Source: Robertmurraya sp. FSL R5-0851
Lineage (GTDB): Bacteria > Bacillota > Bacilli > Bacillales > Cytobacillaceae
Length of the DNA stretch: 64,000 nt
Direction of reading: 5' to 3'
Assembly (NCBI RefSeq): GCF_038002965.1
Contig: NZ_JBBOOE010000001.1
Coordinates: 4,197,001-4,261,000 of the forward strand
Within the stretch, counting starts at the first letter, position 1. Each line of letters opens with the position of its first letter. Shown here in pieces: positions 8,162-17,129 of the stretch. Position numbers and translations under genes: made by a program. The notes under the pieces were generated by a model. It worked only from the letters and a program-made list of their open reading frames with translations, made no database searches and had not been told where the DNA came from.

Positions 8162-9073
8162 TTATTTTACCTGTGCGTTGAAAGTAGTTACTTCCGCAGC
8201 ACTTTTAGTCTTCTCTTTTGGTTGATATCCTGTTAAGAGATAGATCACAACAAAGTAACCAATATAAGCAATCACTTCTTCTATTGAAGGCATGGATGAA
8301 TACCCGAATAATGCTTTTAGGAAGATTCCTATATCACCAGACAGAATTGGTTCAACCCCATGGTCTCTAACATAATGGGCATGATCGATGGAGTGCTCCG
8401 GCAACAACCATGTAATATCGTATACATGTGGAATGACACTGCCGATGATTCCAACATCCTGCATCATAGATATTGCTTGGACGAGTAATCCAGCCGCAAT
8501 TAAAATAATAAAAGCTCCCGTTACTTTAAAGAAGGTTTTTAACGAAATGCGCATCGTACCTTTAAAGAAGAAATACGACACAACAGCCGCGATAATGACT
8601 CCCGTAAGAGCACCCCATCCTTGTAGGGCTGCACCAATATTTCCACCTGTAATAGCTGCAAAAAAGAAGACGGTTTCTACCCCTTCACGGAGGACAACTA
8701 AAAAGGAATGAATGACCATCCCAACAATATTACCCGTCGAAATAAATTTGTTCATTTTTCCTTCCATGTTTCCTTTGATATCTTTACTATGTTCCGCCAT
8801 CCAAAAAACCATCTGGGTCAAGAGAATTGTGGACACAAGCATAATGCCTATTTTTAAATAGATTTCATTCCCCATCGCTGCAAAACCTGTAAACACCACT
8901 TGAAACAGCATAGCAACTCCAACACTCGCTAGAACCGCTAGACCTCCACCAAGCCAAACATATTTATTGTATTGCGCGTGATCCATTCTTTTCAGATAAG
9001 TTGTGATGATTCCAATTATGAGAAGTGCTTCAAGTACTTCTCGAAATGTAATCAACAATGCTTGAATTTCCAC
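8162..9073 (-). CDS. FTR1 family high-affinity iron permease
   Basis: A 303-residue membrane protein with about seven helices. Both iron-translocation motifs of the REXXE type are present: REVLE at residues 11-15 in helix 1 and REGVE at 129-133 in helix 4. This is the FTR1/EfeU (OFeT) family, which moves iron across the membrane. It is preceded by a 253-residue secreted, membrane-anchored protein behind a Fur-box promoter, so the two form an iron-repressed operon. The partners EfeO (M75) and EfeB (Dyp peroxidase) are not in the window. Confidence 0.9.
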   Translation of the reverse strand: MEIQALLITFREVLEALLIIGIITTYLKRMDHAQYNKYVWLGGGLAVLASVGVAMLFQVVFTGFAAMGNEIYLKIGIMLVSTILLTQMVFWMAEHSKDIKGNMEGKMNKFISTGNIVGMVIHSFLVVLREGVETVFFFAAITGGNIGAALQGWGALTGVIIAAVVSYFFFKGTMRISLKTFFKVTGAFIILIAAGLLVQAISMMQDVGIIGSVIPHVYDITWLLPEHSIDHAHYVRDHGVEPILSGDIGIFLKALFGYSSMPSIEEVIAYIGYFVVIYLLTGYQPKEKTKSAAEVTTFNAQVK

Positions 9074-9100
9074 TGTTTTTCACCTTCCCCATGATGACTT

Positions 9101-9862
9101 TTATTTACGGTTTCTTTTTCGAATCGTAAAGACAATAACTCCTACAATCGCTGCAGTTATCAGAATTAACGGGATCCAATTTCGGATATTAGAGATGTCC
9201 GTCCATTCCTTCTTTCCAGCAGACTCTGTTTCTGTTGCACTTTCAGAAAAATGACCTACTTCCAAGCTTACTAATTGAAATTCCTTCTGCAAATTGGTTA
9301 GGATTTCTTCCTTATTTGTCTTAAAGGCCTCTAGGTCTGATTCCTTCTTTCCAACCCCGAATAGTCCCGGATTACCAAGTGCATTCAATGCTTCGTCAAA
9401 GCTCGCCTTTAATTTCTCGTCTAATTCTGGATTTTCCGCTTCTACTTTAGGTGACAATGCTTCATATGTAGCAAATGCCTTCGCTAATAACTTTTTACTT
9501 GTGTCATACTCGGTAAATTTGCCCTCGATACCTTCCATTCTTCTTGCAATGTTCAGTACTAAAAGTTTTTCCATATTTTCAATGGTAGCTTCTTTGTCCT
9601 CGGTATCCATTCCAGCAAGAATAAACTCCGAAGGCTCTGCTCCCATATGCATATCTACTTCTTCTTTTACTGACTCATAAATCTCTCTCGACTCAGCAAA
9701 ATTTGGTGGATCTTGATCCAACTTTATAAGAATTTCTTTATAGGCTTCTGCCACCTCTTCTTTGTTTGGATCTCCGTACGTATAGGCACTAACTGATGTT
9801 GTAAACATATTTGTAAAAATAAGGATTACGAACAAGCTAAAAAACAAAAGCTTCTTAAACAT
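9101..9862 (-). CDS. Membrane-anchored extracytoplasmic protein of the FTR1 operon
   Basis: A 253-residue protein with a signal peptide (residues 1-26, ending VSA), a mostly helical, acidic extracytoplasmic domain (about 30-220) and one C-terminal membrane helix (about 228-246) followed by RKRNRK, i.e. a type I anchored topology. AAGGAGG precedes the ATG. I do not recognise a named domain; the position directly upstream of FTR1 and the shared Fur-box promoter suggest that it captures or hands over iron, comparable to the N-terminal extracytoplasmic extension of some long FTR1 proteins. It has no HxxE M75 metallopeptidase motif, so it is not a normal EfeO. Confidence 0.7.
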   Translation of the reverse strand: MFKKLLFFSLFVILIFTNMFTTSVSAYTYGDPNKEEVAEAYKEILIKLDQDPPNFAESREIYESVKEEVDMHMGAEPSEFILAGMDTEDKEATIENMEKLLVLNIARRMEGIEGKFTEYDTSKKLLAKAFATYEALSPKVEAENPELDEKLKASFDEALNALGNPGLFGVGKKESDLEAFKTNKEEILTNLQKEFQLVSLEVGHFSESATETESAGKKEWTDISNIRNWIPLILITAAIVGVIVFTIRKRNRK

Positions 9863-9882
9863 CTATCTGCCTCCTTTTCTCA

Positions 9883-9911
9883 ATGATAATGATTATCATT
9901 ACAAGTGTCAA
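9883..9911 (-). promoter_or_regulatory. SigA promoter overlapped by a perfect Fur box
   Basis: On the minus strand TTGACA (9911-9906), 17 nt, TATCAT (9888-9883). A perfect 7-1-7 Fur box, TGATAATGATTATCA, lies at 9884-9898 across spacer and -10. The transcription start falls about 12-15 nt before the ATG of the 253-residue protein gene. Confidence 0.88.
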
Positions 9912-9925
9912 TTTAAACTTTATGT

Positions 9926-10726
9926 CTATTTTGTGTGTACATTCGATGGATAAATCCCCTGAATAAATGGATTTCCAACCTTTGATGATGGACTGATTAT
10001 ATGAGCTGAGTAATCGAGCTCTACTTTTTGAACGGGTCTCCTTATTTCCTTTATAATTGCTGGAAGTACTGTTGAAAGATACCCTCTGAAGGTGATGAAT
10101 GACTCTCCTGTTGTTCGTACTTGATATTGAATAGGTACTTCTTGGACGCGAAATCCCTTTCTCACTAAATTCAACGTAATCACTTGTGCATAATTATAAT
10201 CATGAATGATCTCTGCATGCTTAAGAGCTTGTCGGGAGAAGGCTCTCATTCCTGATTGACCATCGTATATCCACTTTTTCAATAACAGACTTTGAATGAA
10301 AGTGAAACAATAATTGCCAAGTCGACGATGGATTTTCATCCCTTTAATCGTTCCTAAAAAGCGTGAGCCCATCGTATAATCCGCTTCTCCTGAAAAAATC
10401 GGTTGTAACAATTCAGGAATTTGCTTTGCTGGATACTCTCCATCTGCGTCAATCATGACTCCAACATCAGCACCATGCTTATAGCATTCCTTGATCCCAG
10501 CTCGAACCGCGGCTCCAAGACCCTGATTTTTTTCAAAGCTAACGATATAATCAGCACCCGCTTCTTTCGCTACTTGAACAGTATCATCCGTAGAACCATC
10601 GTCTATCACTAATACACGAACCTCGACCGCATGATGGAAGTCGCGGGGAATGCCTTTTATGACTTCCCCAATCGATTCTTCCTCATTATAGGCGGGTAAA
10701 AATACGGTTACCTTTTGTCTATTCAT
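9926..10726 (-). CDS. Glycosyltransferase family 2 (DPM1-like)
   Basis: A 266-residue GT-A transferase without membrane helices. The N-terminal nucleotide-sugar fold is clear: VTVFLPAYNEEESIGEVI, DDGSTDDT and the metal-binding MIDADGEYP (DxD). QSGMRAFSR is the acceptor-side signature of polyprenyl-phosphate sugar transferases such as DPM1. The substrate is thus likely undecaprenyl phosphate or another lipid carrier. Its ATG overlaps the stop of the upstream phosphatase-superfamily gene as ATGA; it is the last gene of a four-gene operon with epimerase and flippase-like genes, suggesting assembly of a surface glycan or glycolipid. Confidence 0.88.
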   Translation of the reverse strand: MNRQKVTVFLPAYNEEESIGEVIKGIPRDFHHAVEVRVLVIDDGSTDDTVQVAKEAGADYIVSFEKNQGLGAAVRAGIKECYKHGADVGVMIDADGEYPAKQIPELLQPIFSGEADYTMGSRFLGTIKGMKIHRRLGNYCFTFIQSLLLKKWIYDGQSGMRAFSRQALKHAEIIHDYNYAQVITLNLVRKGFRVQEVPIQYQVRTTGESFITFRGYLSTVLPAIIKEIRRPVQKVELDYSAHIISPSSKVGNPFIQGIYPSNVHTK

Positions 10727-12186
10727 TTTTTCTCTCTACTTTCCTTAATCGCTTCGATTAGTACTTTTCCACGGCTGTGACTAGGGAATGGTGCCCCTAA
10801 AAGATGTGCTAATGTTGGAGCCATAGAAACGAGACTATGCTTTTGCTCTACTTTCTTGCCTCTTTCAATATGTGGGCCGTGTATGAAAAATGGAACGAAT
10901 CGCTCCCCTTCATCGAGGTGACCGTGTCCGCCAATTCCGTCTGCCTGTCCATGGTCCGCGCAAATAAATAATGTCGTATTTTCCATTTTCCCTTCTGCTT
11001 CAAGCCACTCAACAAAGTCCTTAACCAAAGCGTCTGCTTCTTCGATTTTTTGAATGTACTCGTCATATAGGACTCCTCTTGAGTGACCTGTTTGATCCGT
11101 TGCAATCATTTGTACAATGAATAAGTCGGGATCCTGTTCCTTCATGATTTTTTTTGCTCTTTTCATAATGTTCGGATCTGCTTCATCATTATGCATAACA
11201 GCTGTAACGGTTTCGACATCATCTCCCATCGAATCAACCAAATGGGCAATTCCTAGAAGCCTGCCTTTTTTCCCTATCTTACGTAACGAGTCAAAAATGC
11301 TCTCTACCTTGATCCCAAGCTTCCAAACCATGTTGGACGTAATTCCATGCTCAAAGGGATACGTTCCTGTAAACATCGATGTAAAACAAACGACTGTTCT
11401 TGCTGGGTACACCGTCTCCATATTCGTATACTCTGTCCCGTTTTCCTTCAAGTAGTCGAGGAAAGGCGTATTAGCCTCGTAAAATCGTTCCTTTCTCATT
11501 CCATCAATCACGATGACAACGACTTTATCAGAAAGAGCTTTCATTGGTGGCTCCGTAGAATCCTTTGTATATTCCGCATACATCGTCGGCTTCCAATCAA
11601 ACAAGTAACGGTGTAATATCCAAGCAAAAATGAAAATAAAACCATAGAACACGAAGATGGAAAGATACTCAACAGTCTCACCTAAACGATGATTTTCATA
11701 AACTAGCTGCCAAATAGATAACACGAGTAAAAACTTCGGCAATTGTTCCTGCGCATTTCCGCTGGTTGAATCACTATTTTTCATAACCAGCTTCCAAAAA
11801 CGGGTGAAATTCAACCACGATGTTCCAATTCTTAAATGATAATAAAAAGTACCCCAGAAAAAGACGGTAAAAAAGAAATAAAGACCAATCGCAAACAGTA
11901 ATAATGGAAGATGAACATCATTCCATACAATCAAATAAGCAATAAAAGGAATCCATAAATAATTTCTTAAAAATAAAGGAAAATCAAAGATAAAATACAG
12001 GGCTAAAATCGGGATAATCACCAGTAATGATAAGAAGATGGACGATAGATTCGCGACCGAAGCCATATCCCTAAAATGAAACAAAAGAAACGTTCCCAAT
12101 ACAAAAATAGGTGTAAAGGGCTTGCCTTCGTTAAGTAAGTTCCAACATCGGGCTGCCACTTTTTCAAACTTTGAAGCACTTTTCAC
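10723..12186 (-). CDS. Membrane-bound alkaline-phosphatase-superfamily protein
   Basis: A 487-residue protein with about five N-terminal membrane helices (residues 30-200) and a C-terminal catalytic domain of the alkaline phosphatase/nucleotide pyrophosphatase superfamily. Metal-site motifs seen are VIVIDGMR, the nucleophile region YPARTVVCFTSMFTGTYPFEHGI (Thr or Ser), DQTGHSRG, and ADHGQADGIGGHGH. Such proteins transfer or hydrolyse phosphate-linked groups on lipids or glycans outside the cell. The reading frame overlaps both neighbours by 4 nt, so it is tightly coupled to the flippase-like and GT2 genes. The exact substrate is unknown. Confidence 0.8.
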   Translation of the reverse strand: MKSASKFEKVAARCWNLLNEGKPFTPIFVLGTFLLFHFRDMASVANLSSIFLSLLVIIPILALYFIFDFPLFLRNYLWIPFIAYLIVWNDVHLPLLLFAIGLYFFFTVFFWGTFYYHLRIGTSWLNFTRFWKLVMKNSDSTSGNAQEQLPKFLLVLSIWQLVYENHRLGETVEYLSIFVFYGFIFIFAWILHRYLFDWKPTMYAEYTKDSTEPPMKALSDKVVVIVIDGMRKERFYEANTPFLDYLKENGTEYTNMETVYPARTVVCFTSMFTGTYPFEHGITSNMVWKLGIKVESIFDSLRKIGKKGRLLGIAHLVDSMGDDVETVTAVMHNDEADPNIMKRAKKIMKEQDPDLFIVQMIATDQTGHSRGVLYDEYIQKIEEADALVKDFVEWLEAEGKMENTTLFICADHGQADGIGGHGHLDEGERFVPFFIHGPHIERGKKVEQKHSLVSMAPTLAHLLGAPFPSHSRGKVLIEAIKESREKK

Positions 12187-13124
12187 TTTCTACTAACTCC
12201 TCTCAATTTTGCCAAACTCTTAATGGTGTCTAATTTGATTGAATGAATCCAAAAACAAAATGCTCCAACGATATAGGAAAAAAAGAACTTAATGGCATGA
12301 TTAAAGACCGCAATTGTGTATCCCACTTTCAACGAAATTCCTATGATACCTAAACCAAAGGTCATGACACTTTCGTAGTTCGCGATTCCTCCAGGGGTCA
12401 CTTGAAATACTTGCCCAGCAATCGTCAAGCTGTTTACAAAAGCTAACTCTAGTAAGCTCGCCTTTTCTGTAAGAATATATACCGTACCGTACAATACCCC
12501 TGCTTCTAATATCCAACTAATCAATGTGGCAAAAATAATAACGAATCCGTTCCATCCTAATAACGCACTCTTCATTAAAACAAATTGCCTTTGTAAAAAG
12601 CTGCTGAAAAATTGTCTACTAATGATTAAAGCTAGCAAAACAAGCAATAGCCCTCCGAGAATCAGCCAAGTTGGGATACGGTAGATGATGTCTAAAGCAA
12701 GTAACCCAACAAAAGTGATACCGATTAAACAGACCATATCCATCGCCCTTAGGACGATAACAGAATGATACGCTTCTTCTCTATTTACTAGCTTTTCTCT
12801 GTTTTTCAACACTTCCGCTCGAACCAAATCACCGACCTTAATAGGAAGAAGGTGATTAATAAATAAGCTGTAAAGAATCCCTAATAAGCAAGAGAACATG
12901 CTTGCTTTCCCTTTGAGGTACAGCTTCCAAGCCACCGCTTTTAAACAAAAGGAAAGAAAATAAAGACCAAACATGAAAAGAAGCCAAAAAGGATGTTGAG
13001 CAAGTAGTTTCCCCGCATTCCATACATGGCTACCATCAAAAAACATGATGGTTAGCACAATAAAGATCAAAATGATAATCCATGATATGCCATTCTTAAC
13101 GAATTTCTTAGAGAGAACTCTCAT
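12183..13124 (-). CDS. Flippase-like UPF0104 (LPG synthase TM-type) membrane protein
   Basis: A 313-residue protein with about eight hydrophobic segments, in the family of the membrane part of lysylphosphatidylglycerol synthase (YbhN/AglD/UPF0104). Typical sequences are LLPIKVGDLVRAEVLKN near residue 95 and VTPGGIANYESVMTFGLG near residue 240. No aminoacyl transferase domain follows, so it probably moves or positions a lipid-linked substrate rather than aminoacylating lipid. It overlaps the epimerase gene by 17 nt and the next gene by 4 nt. Confidence 0.8.
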   Translation of the reverse strand: MRVLSKKFVKNGISWIIILIFIVLTIMFFDGSHVWNAGKLLAQHPFWLLFMFGLYFLSFCLKAVAWKLYLKGKASMFSCLLGILYSLFINHLLPIKVGDLVRAEVLKNREKLVNREEAYHSVIVLRAMDMVCLIGITFVGLLALDIIYRIPTWLILGGLLLVLLALIISRQFFSSFLQRQFVLMKSALLGWNGFVIIFATLISWILEAGVLYGTVYILTEKASLLELAFVNSLTIAGQVFQVTPGGIANYESVMTFGLGIIGISLKVGYTIAVFNHAIKFFFSYIVGAFCFWIHSIKLDTIKSLAKLRGVSRK

Positions 13125-14055
13125 ACTCTTTCGCCCATTTCACCGTTTCCTCTAGACCTAATGAAAACTCTACCTTTGGTTGATAGCCTAACTGATTGGC
13201 AGCTTTTGAGATGTCTGCCCATGTTTGATGAACATCCCCTACTCGATTGCCTTCCCTTCTTACGACCATGTTAGGAAAATGGATGCGTAACTCAGATAAC
13301 AATTGTTCCATCGTAATCGGTCTTCCTGAGCCAATATTAAACGTTTCGCTTTCTTTGCTTTTCATCATCGTCAAGTTGATTCCTTCAACAATATCTTCAA
13401 TGTACGTATAGTCACGCGCACTCCCTGATCCAAACACCTGAATACTTTCACCGTTCATAAGCTTTTTAATAAAATGACCAATCGCCATATCTGGTCTTCC
13501 CCATGGGCCATATACCGTAAAAAACCTCAGTATATTCATTTGGTATCCATATAGTTGTTCATACACATAGCAGAAGGATTCAGCAGAGTATTTGGCAGCC
13601 GCGTATGGAGATATAACTTTTCCGATCGCCATTTCTTCAAGGAAGGGCCCTTCTTGATTTCCATAAACCGAGGACGAAGAAGCAAAGATCACTTGTCTTG
13701 TTCCCGCTTTTCCTGCTCCTTCTAACACATTAATCGTTGCCTTGATGTCATAATCCACGTATTCGAGTGGTTGATCTATGGAGTATGCAACACCTGGAAG
13801 AGCTGCAAGATGAATCACGACATCAGGAGAGATTTCCTTGAAAAGCCGATTCGTCCCCTCTCGATCAAGGAGGTCTAGATTATAAAAATGAAAGGCACCC
13901 AGTTTTTTTATTTCATCCAGATGCGTTCTTTTTCTATCTGGAGAATAATAGGAATGAAGACAATCAATGATAAACACTTCATGTTGCTCTAATAATAATC
14001 TTCTAGAAAGATGGCTTCCGATAAATCCTGCTCCACCGGTTACAATAATCTTCAT
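13108..14055 (-). CDS. NAD-dependent sugar epimerase (UDP-glucose/glucuronate 4-epimerase type)
   Basis: An extended short-chain dehydrogenase of 315 residues. It starts with the Rossmann motif TGGAGFIGSHL; the catalytic triad is Ser in FASSSSVYG and Tyr-x3-Lys in YAAAKYSAE. Size and the INILRFFTVYGPWGRPDMA segment fit UDP-glucuronate/galacturonate 4-epimerases. As the first gene of the operon running to 9926 it would supply the activated sugar for the GT2 transferase. A TATAAT box on the minus strand at 14095-14090 lies 35 nt upstream, though no good -35 box was seen. Confidence 0.87.
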   Translation of the reverse strand: MKIIVTGGAGFIGSHLSRRLLLEQHEVFIIDCLHSYYSPDRKRTHLDEIKKLGAFHFYNLDLLDREGTNRLFKEISPDVVIHLAALPGVAYSIDQPLEYVDYDIKATINVLEGAGKAGTRQVIFASSSSVYGNQEGPFLEEMAIGKVISPYAAAKYSAESFCYVYEQLYGYQMNILRFFTVYGPWGRPDMAIGHFIKKLMNGESIQVFGSGSARDYTYIEDIVEGINLTMMKSKESETFNIGSGRPITMEQLLSELRIHFPNMVVRREGNRVGDVHQTWADISKAANQLGYQPKVEFSLGLEETVKWAKEYESSL

Positions 14056-14144
14056 AAAACAACACCTCTAGTTTTACACTTTACCAAACATTATATCTTA
14101 AGTAAGAATGGAAAGCAGTTTTGCTAGGAGAGGATGAATGAAAA

Positions 14145-14176
14145 GGAGAAAACCTTGATCATGACAAGGTTTTCTC
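14145..14176 (-). terminator. Terminator after the Fur-box lipoprotein gene
   Basis: GGAGAAAACCTTG and CAAGGTTTTCTCC form a perfect 13-bp stem with a 6-nt loop. On the minus strand it follows the lipoprotein stop, and the next bases (TTTTC) are T-rich. Confidence 0.75.
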
Positions 14177-14193
14177 CCTACTATTTGTTTGCA

Positions 14194-15366
14194 TTATTTC
14201 GCGTTGTTAATGACTGTATTTAGAGTCGCTTGAATTTCAGCTAGCGTAGCATCTGCAGTCGCTTTATCTTGTGCTTTTGCTGCTTCTAAATATTTTTGCG
14301 CCTTTTCAGTTAAAGCTGTATACTCCGCTTCACCGATCATTGTCTTAATATCTTCACCAATAACATCAATAAATAGAGCACCTTCTAGTGCAGTGATAAC
14401 TGATTTGTCTTCACCCCAAGTTTCCACACTCTCTTCATACTCATGTAATGCAATTTTTGAGAACCCTCGTACAAACGCTTTGTTTACAGCTGCAGGATCA
14501 AGTGTTGTTACGTCTGTTTGAAGATCAAACTGACTTAGAATGAATGCAGCATCTTCTTGTGCGTGCTTATCTAGATAAGTGAAAATTGATTGATAAAATG
14601 CCCATCCTTCAGCTTGCTCAATTTTAGCTTCTTCCGCATTTTCCTTTGCTGCAGCAGCCGCTTTTGTTGCATAACCGTTCGGAACTGCGCCTGTTGCAAA
14701 GTAGAAAGTCTTCATCAATGTTTTGTCCACTACTTGCTTCCCAAGGTTGAAGCCTAATTGATCATCAGCTTCTACTGCTTTCTCAATTTCATCAAATCCA
14801 CCTGCGATCGCATCCACCATGTTTGTACCGTAAGCAGCATCACGCTTTTCAACAGTCGATTGAATAATAGAGTAGAATTCTTTTGCTTCTTCAACTTCTT
14901 CTTTTACGGCTTCCTTATCAGCCCAGTTTTCCGTTACTTCCGTAAACTCATGCTTAATCGTTGTATAGAAAACCTTTTGCATTAATTTATCAAAAAGTTG
15001 TTTTACCACTACTTTGTCCATGGAGCCATCTTTACCAGCCGCTAATGCCGTAGTAATATGTTGGTCAATCGTATCTTCAAATTCTGCATCTCTTTCTTTT
15101 ACAAGACCTTGAAGGTTTGTCGTATAAAGTTCAGTCACTTTATCGAAATCTACTTCTTTGTCTTCTTTCGCTTTTTCTAACTCTGTTACTGCTTCCTGGA
15201 ATGCCTGTCCATAGCTTACTTCTTCCGTTTGTACTTCTTCCTCTATCACTTCTTCTTGTATCTTTTCTTCTGTCTTTTCTGTAGAAGTAGTTGAACTACA
15301 TGCGGTTAAAACTGAACTAGCTAGTAGGAAACCTGCAAAAATTTTCTTTAGCTCTCTCTTTTTCAT
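14194..15366 (-). CDS. Iron-regulated lipoprotein with internal helical repeats
   Basis: A 390-residue protein with a lipobox SVLTAC (Cys23) and then a Glu/Lys/Thr-rich linker to about residue 50. The rest is helical and appears to contain three related units: around residues 92-150 (RDAEF ... FYTTIKHEFTEVTENW), 174-230 (RDAAY ... MKTFYFATGA) and 272-322 (QEDAAF ... KIALHEYEESVETWGEDK). The first and third share an HE[FY]xExxExW pattern that could bind metal. I do not recognise the family. Two Fur boxes in its promoter region place it in the iron-starvation response, so a surface role in iron binding or uptake is plausible. It is transcribed alone. Confidence 0.75.
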   Translation of the reverse strand: MKKRELKKIFAGFLLASSVLTACSSTTSTEKTEEKIQEEVIEEEVQTEEVSYGQAFQEAVTELEKAKEDKEVDFDKVTELYTTNLQGLVKERDAEFEDTIDQHITTALAAGKDGSMDKVVVKQLFDKLMQKVFYTTIKHEFTEVTENWADKEAVKEEVEEAKEFYSIIQSTVEKRDAAYGTNMVDAIAGGFDEIEKAVEADDQLGFNLGKQVVDKTLMKTFYFATGAVPNGYATKAAAAAKENAEEAKIEQAEGWAFYQSIFTYLDKHAQEDAAFILSQFDLQTDVTTLDPAAVNKAFVRGFSKIALHEYEESVETWGEDKSVITALEGALFIDVIGEDIKTMIGEAEYTALTEKAQKYLEAAKAQDKATADATLAEIQATLNTVINNAK

Positions 15367-15405
15367 GAAATAATCCCCCGTTTATCATTTTTATGTTTAG
15401 TTTAT

Positions 15406-15462
15406 TGATAATGATTTTCATTCACAATTGTGATTATAATAGAGAATGATTCTCATCGTCAA
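15406..15462 (-). promoter_or_regulatory. Promoter with two Fur boxes
   Basis: On the minus strand TTGACG (15462-15457) and TATAAT (15438-15433) are 18 nt apart. A 7-1-7-like Fur site with one mismatch to the consensus (AGAGAATGATTCTCA, 15441-15455) fills the spacer, and a second (TGATAATGATTTTCA, 15406-15420, one mismatch) lies just downstream of the start point. Confidence 0.85.
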
Positions 15463-15534
15463 TACTATTTTTTAGATAATTTTATAAATTAGGTCATTTT
15501 TCATAGTTTCGACATACATATAGGGGAAAAGCCA

Positions 15535-15568
15535 TAAAAAAGCAGTAGATCCTTCGCGAATCTACTGC
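15535..15568 (-). terminator. Terminator of the MFS transporter gene
   Basis: GCAGTAGAT and ATCTACTGC form a perfect 9-bp stem (15542-15550 with 15560-15568). On the minus strand it is followed by TTTTTTA. It lies about 125 nt after the MFS stop; nothing else was recognised between them. Confidence 0.78.
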
Positions 15569-15691
15569 TACCTATTAACAATTAATATTTTTCTCTATAT
15601 AATTTATTTTTCCCTCAAATACCAACTATAACTCTGCAAATCTCCTCTAAGCTCACCACCATCGTTCAGCCCCTTAAGAAGATCTCTTCAC

Positions 15692-17002
15692 TTAACTTCC
15701 AACCGTTTTAGTTAGTGGTTCTTCGACCATTGGTCTTTTCAGAGACCACATCACCACTGGAATAAGCAGTAACGAAAGAATTCCTCCTGCAATTGATAGT
15801 GCGGCATAGCTAGAATACGCAACCACTACCCCAGAAAGCACCCCACCTGATGCACCTGATAACGCGACAAGAACATCAATCCTTCCTTGTGTCTTCGCAC
15901 GACTGGAAAGACTGGTCGCATCCACTAAAATCGTCGTCCCACTAATCAACCCAATATTCCAGCCGAGCCCAAGAAGGATAAGAGCGAGCGTTAGTACGAG
16001 CATACTGTCCGTTGGAGCAAATGCCGCCATCAACCCTGCTGCAAGTAAAATGCTACCGGCTGCAATGGCCATCGTCGTCCGTCCGACCTTGTCAACGAGA
16101 AACCCTGTTACAAGGGATGGCAGATACATCGCCCCGATATGAAAACCGATAATTAATCCAACTTCATGTAATCCATGGCCGTGGTGACCCATATGGATGG
16201 GAGTCATCGTCATGATGGCAACCATGACCAACTGAGTAAGCACCATGATCGTTGCTGCGGCAATGATTCCTTTTTTATTAATGGCTGTTACGCTAGTCTC
16301 CTTGTTATCACGATTATCATGACTTTCTGTCTTAGCAATGGCCTTCGCTACAATAAGAGGATCGTGTTGTAGAAAAATAAATACAATGGCCCCCGCCACG
16401 ATGAAGGCAGCCGCACCTAATAGGAAGGGACCTGCTAACGTCGGCACCCCAATAGATTCAGCAAACTCCCCCATAGGACCAACCAAGTTCGGACCCGCAA
16501 CCGCTCCAAAGGTCGTAGATACTAGCGCAATACTTATAGCTGTAGCTCGTTGCTTCGTATTGGCTAAATCTGTACCTGCATAGCGCGCTTGTAAATTCGT
16601 TGCCGTTCCTGCCCCATAGATTAATAGGGAAGCAAAAAGGAGAATGATATTGCTCGTAACCGCCGCCAAAACCACACCGATTGCTCCAAGTCCTCCCGCT
16701 AAAAATCCGGCCGCTAAACCAAAGCGCCGTCCATATCGGTCAGACAGGTGACCAACAAGCAATGCCGAACCCGCAGATCCTAATGTCAGCAGTGCTACCG
16801 GAAGACCTGAGAAGCTATCCGTACCAAGCATATCTTTTGCAAGAAGCGCCCCCACAGTGATCCCCGAAGCAAGCCCTGCTCCTCCAAAGATTTGAGATAA
16901 CACCACAATAAGAAGTGTGCGTTTGTATAATGCTTGTTGCTTTTCTTTGGAATCAATGTATGGCTGTACCCAGGATGGGTGGTTATCTGTTTCCGTTAAC
17001 AT
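15692..17002 (-). CDS. MFS transporter
   Basis: A 436-residue major facilitator with twelve hydrophobic segments and a central loop (about residues 215-245). The loop 2-3 signature is clear: GHLSDRYGRRFGL after helix 2, and a second copy GFLVDKVGRTTM in the C-terminal half. ATG is preceded by GGAGAAGGGGG. Substrate unknown; the central His-containing stretches (HMGHHGHGLHE near residue 271) are unusual and could point to a metal-linked role, together with a CsoR-like inverted repeat in the promoter. It is transcribed as a single gene. Confidence 0.85.
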   Translation of the reverse strand: MLTETDNHPSWVQPYIDSKEKQQALYKRTLLIVVLSQIFGGAGLASGITVGALLAKDMLGTDSFSGLPVALLTLGSAGSALLVGHLSDRYGRRFGLAAGFLAGGLGAIGVVLAAVTSNIILLFASLLIYGAGTATNLQARYAGTDLANTKQRATAISIALVSTTFGAVAGPNLVGPMGEFAESIGVPTLAGPFLLGAAAFIVAGAIVFIFLQHDPLIVAKAIAKTESHDNRDNKETSVTAINKKGIIAAATIMVLTQLVMVAIMTMTPIHMGHHGHGLHEVGLIIGFHIGAMYLPSLVTGFLVDKVGRTTMAIAAGSILLAAGLMAAFAPTDSMLVLTLALILLGLGWNIGLISGTTILVDATSLSSRAKTQGRIDVLVALSGASGGVLSGVVVAYSSYAALSIAGGILSLLLIPVVMWSLKRPMVEEPLTKTVGS

Positions 17003-17041
17003 ATTCCTTATCCCCCTTCTCCCATTGAACTTTTTTCCTAT

Positions 17042-17059
17042 TATACCATTAGGGGTATA
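17042..17059. promoter_or_regulatory. CsoR/CstR-like inverted repeat at the MFS promoter
   Basis: TATACCATTAGGGGTATA overlaps a minus-strand TATAAT (17045-17040). One half (GGGGTATA) fits the half-sites of CsoR-family repressors (copper or persulfide sensing); the other half is degenerate. No CsoR gene is in the window. Confidence 0.35.
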
Positions 17060-17129
17060 AAATCATATTTCCTTCATCATCTCCCTATTATATATGACTA
17101 CCATTTTCTACAAAATATGTATTTTTTAG

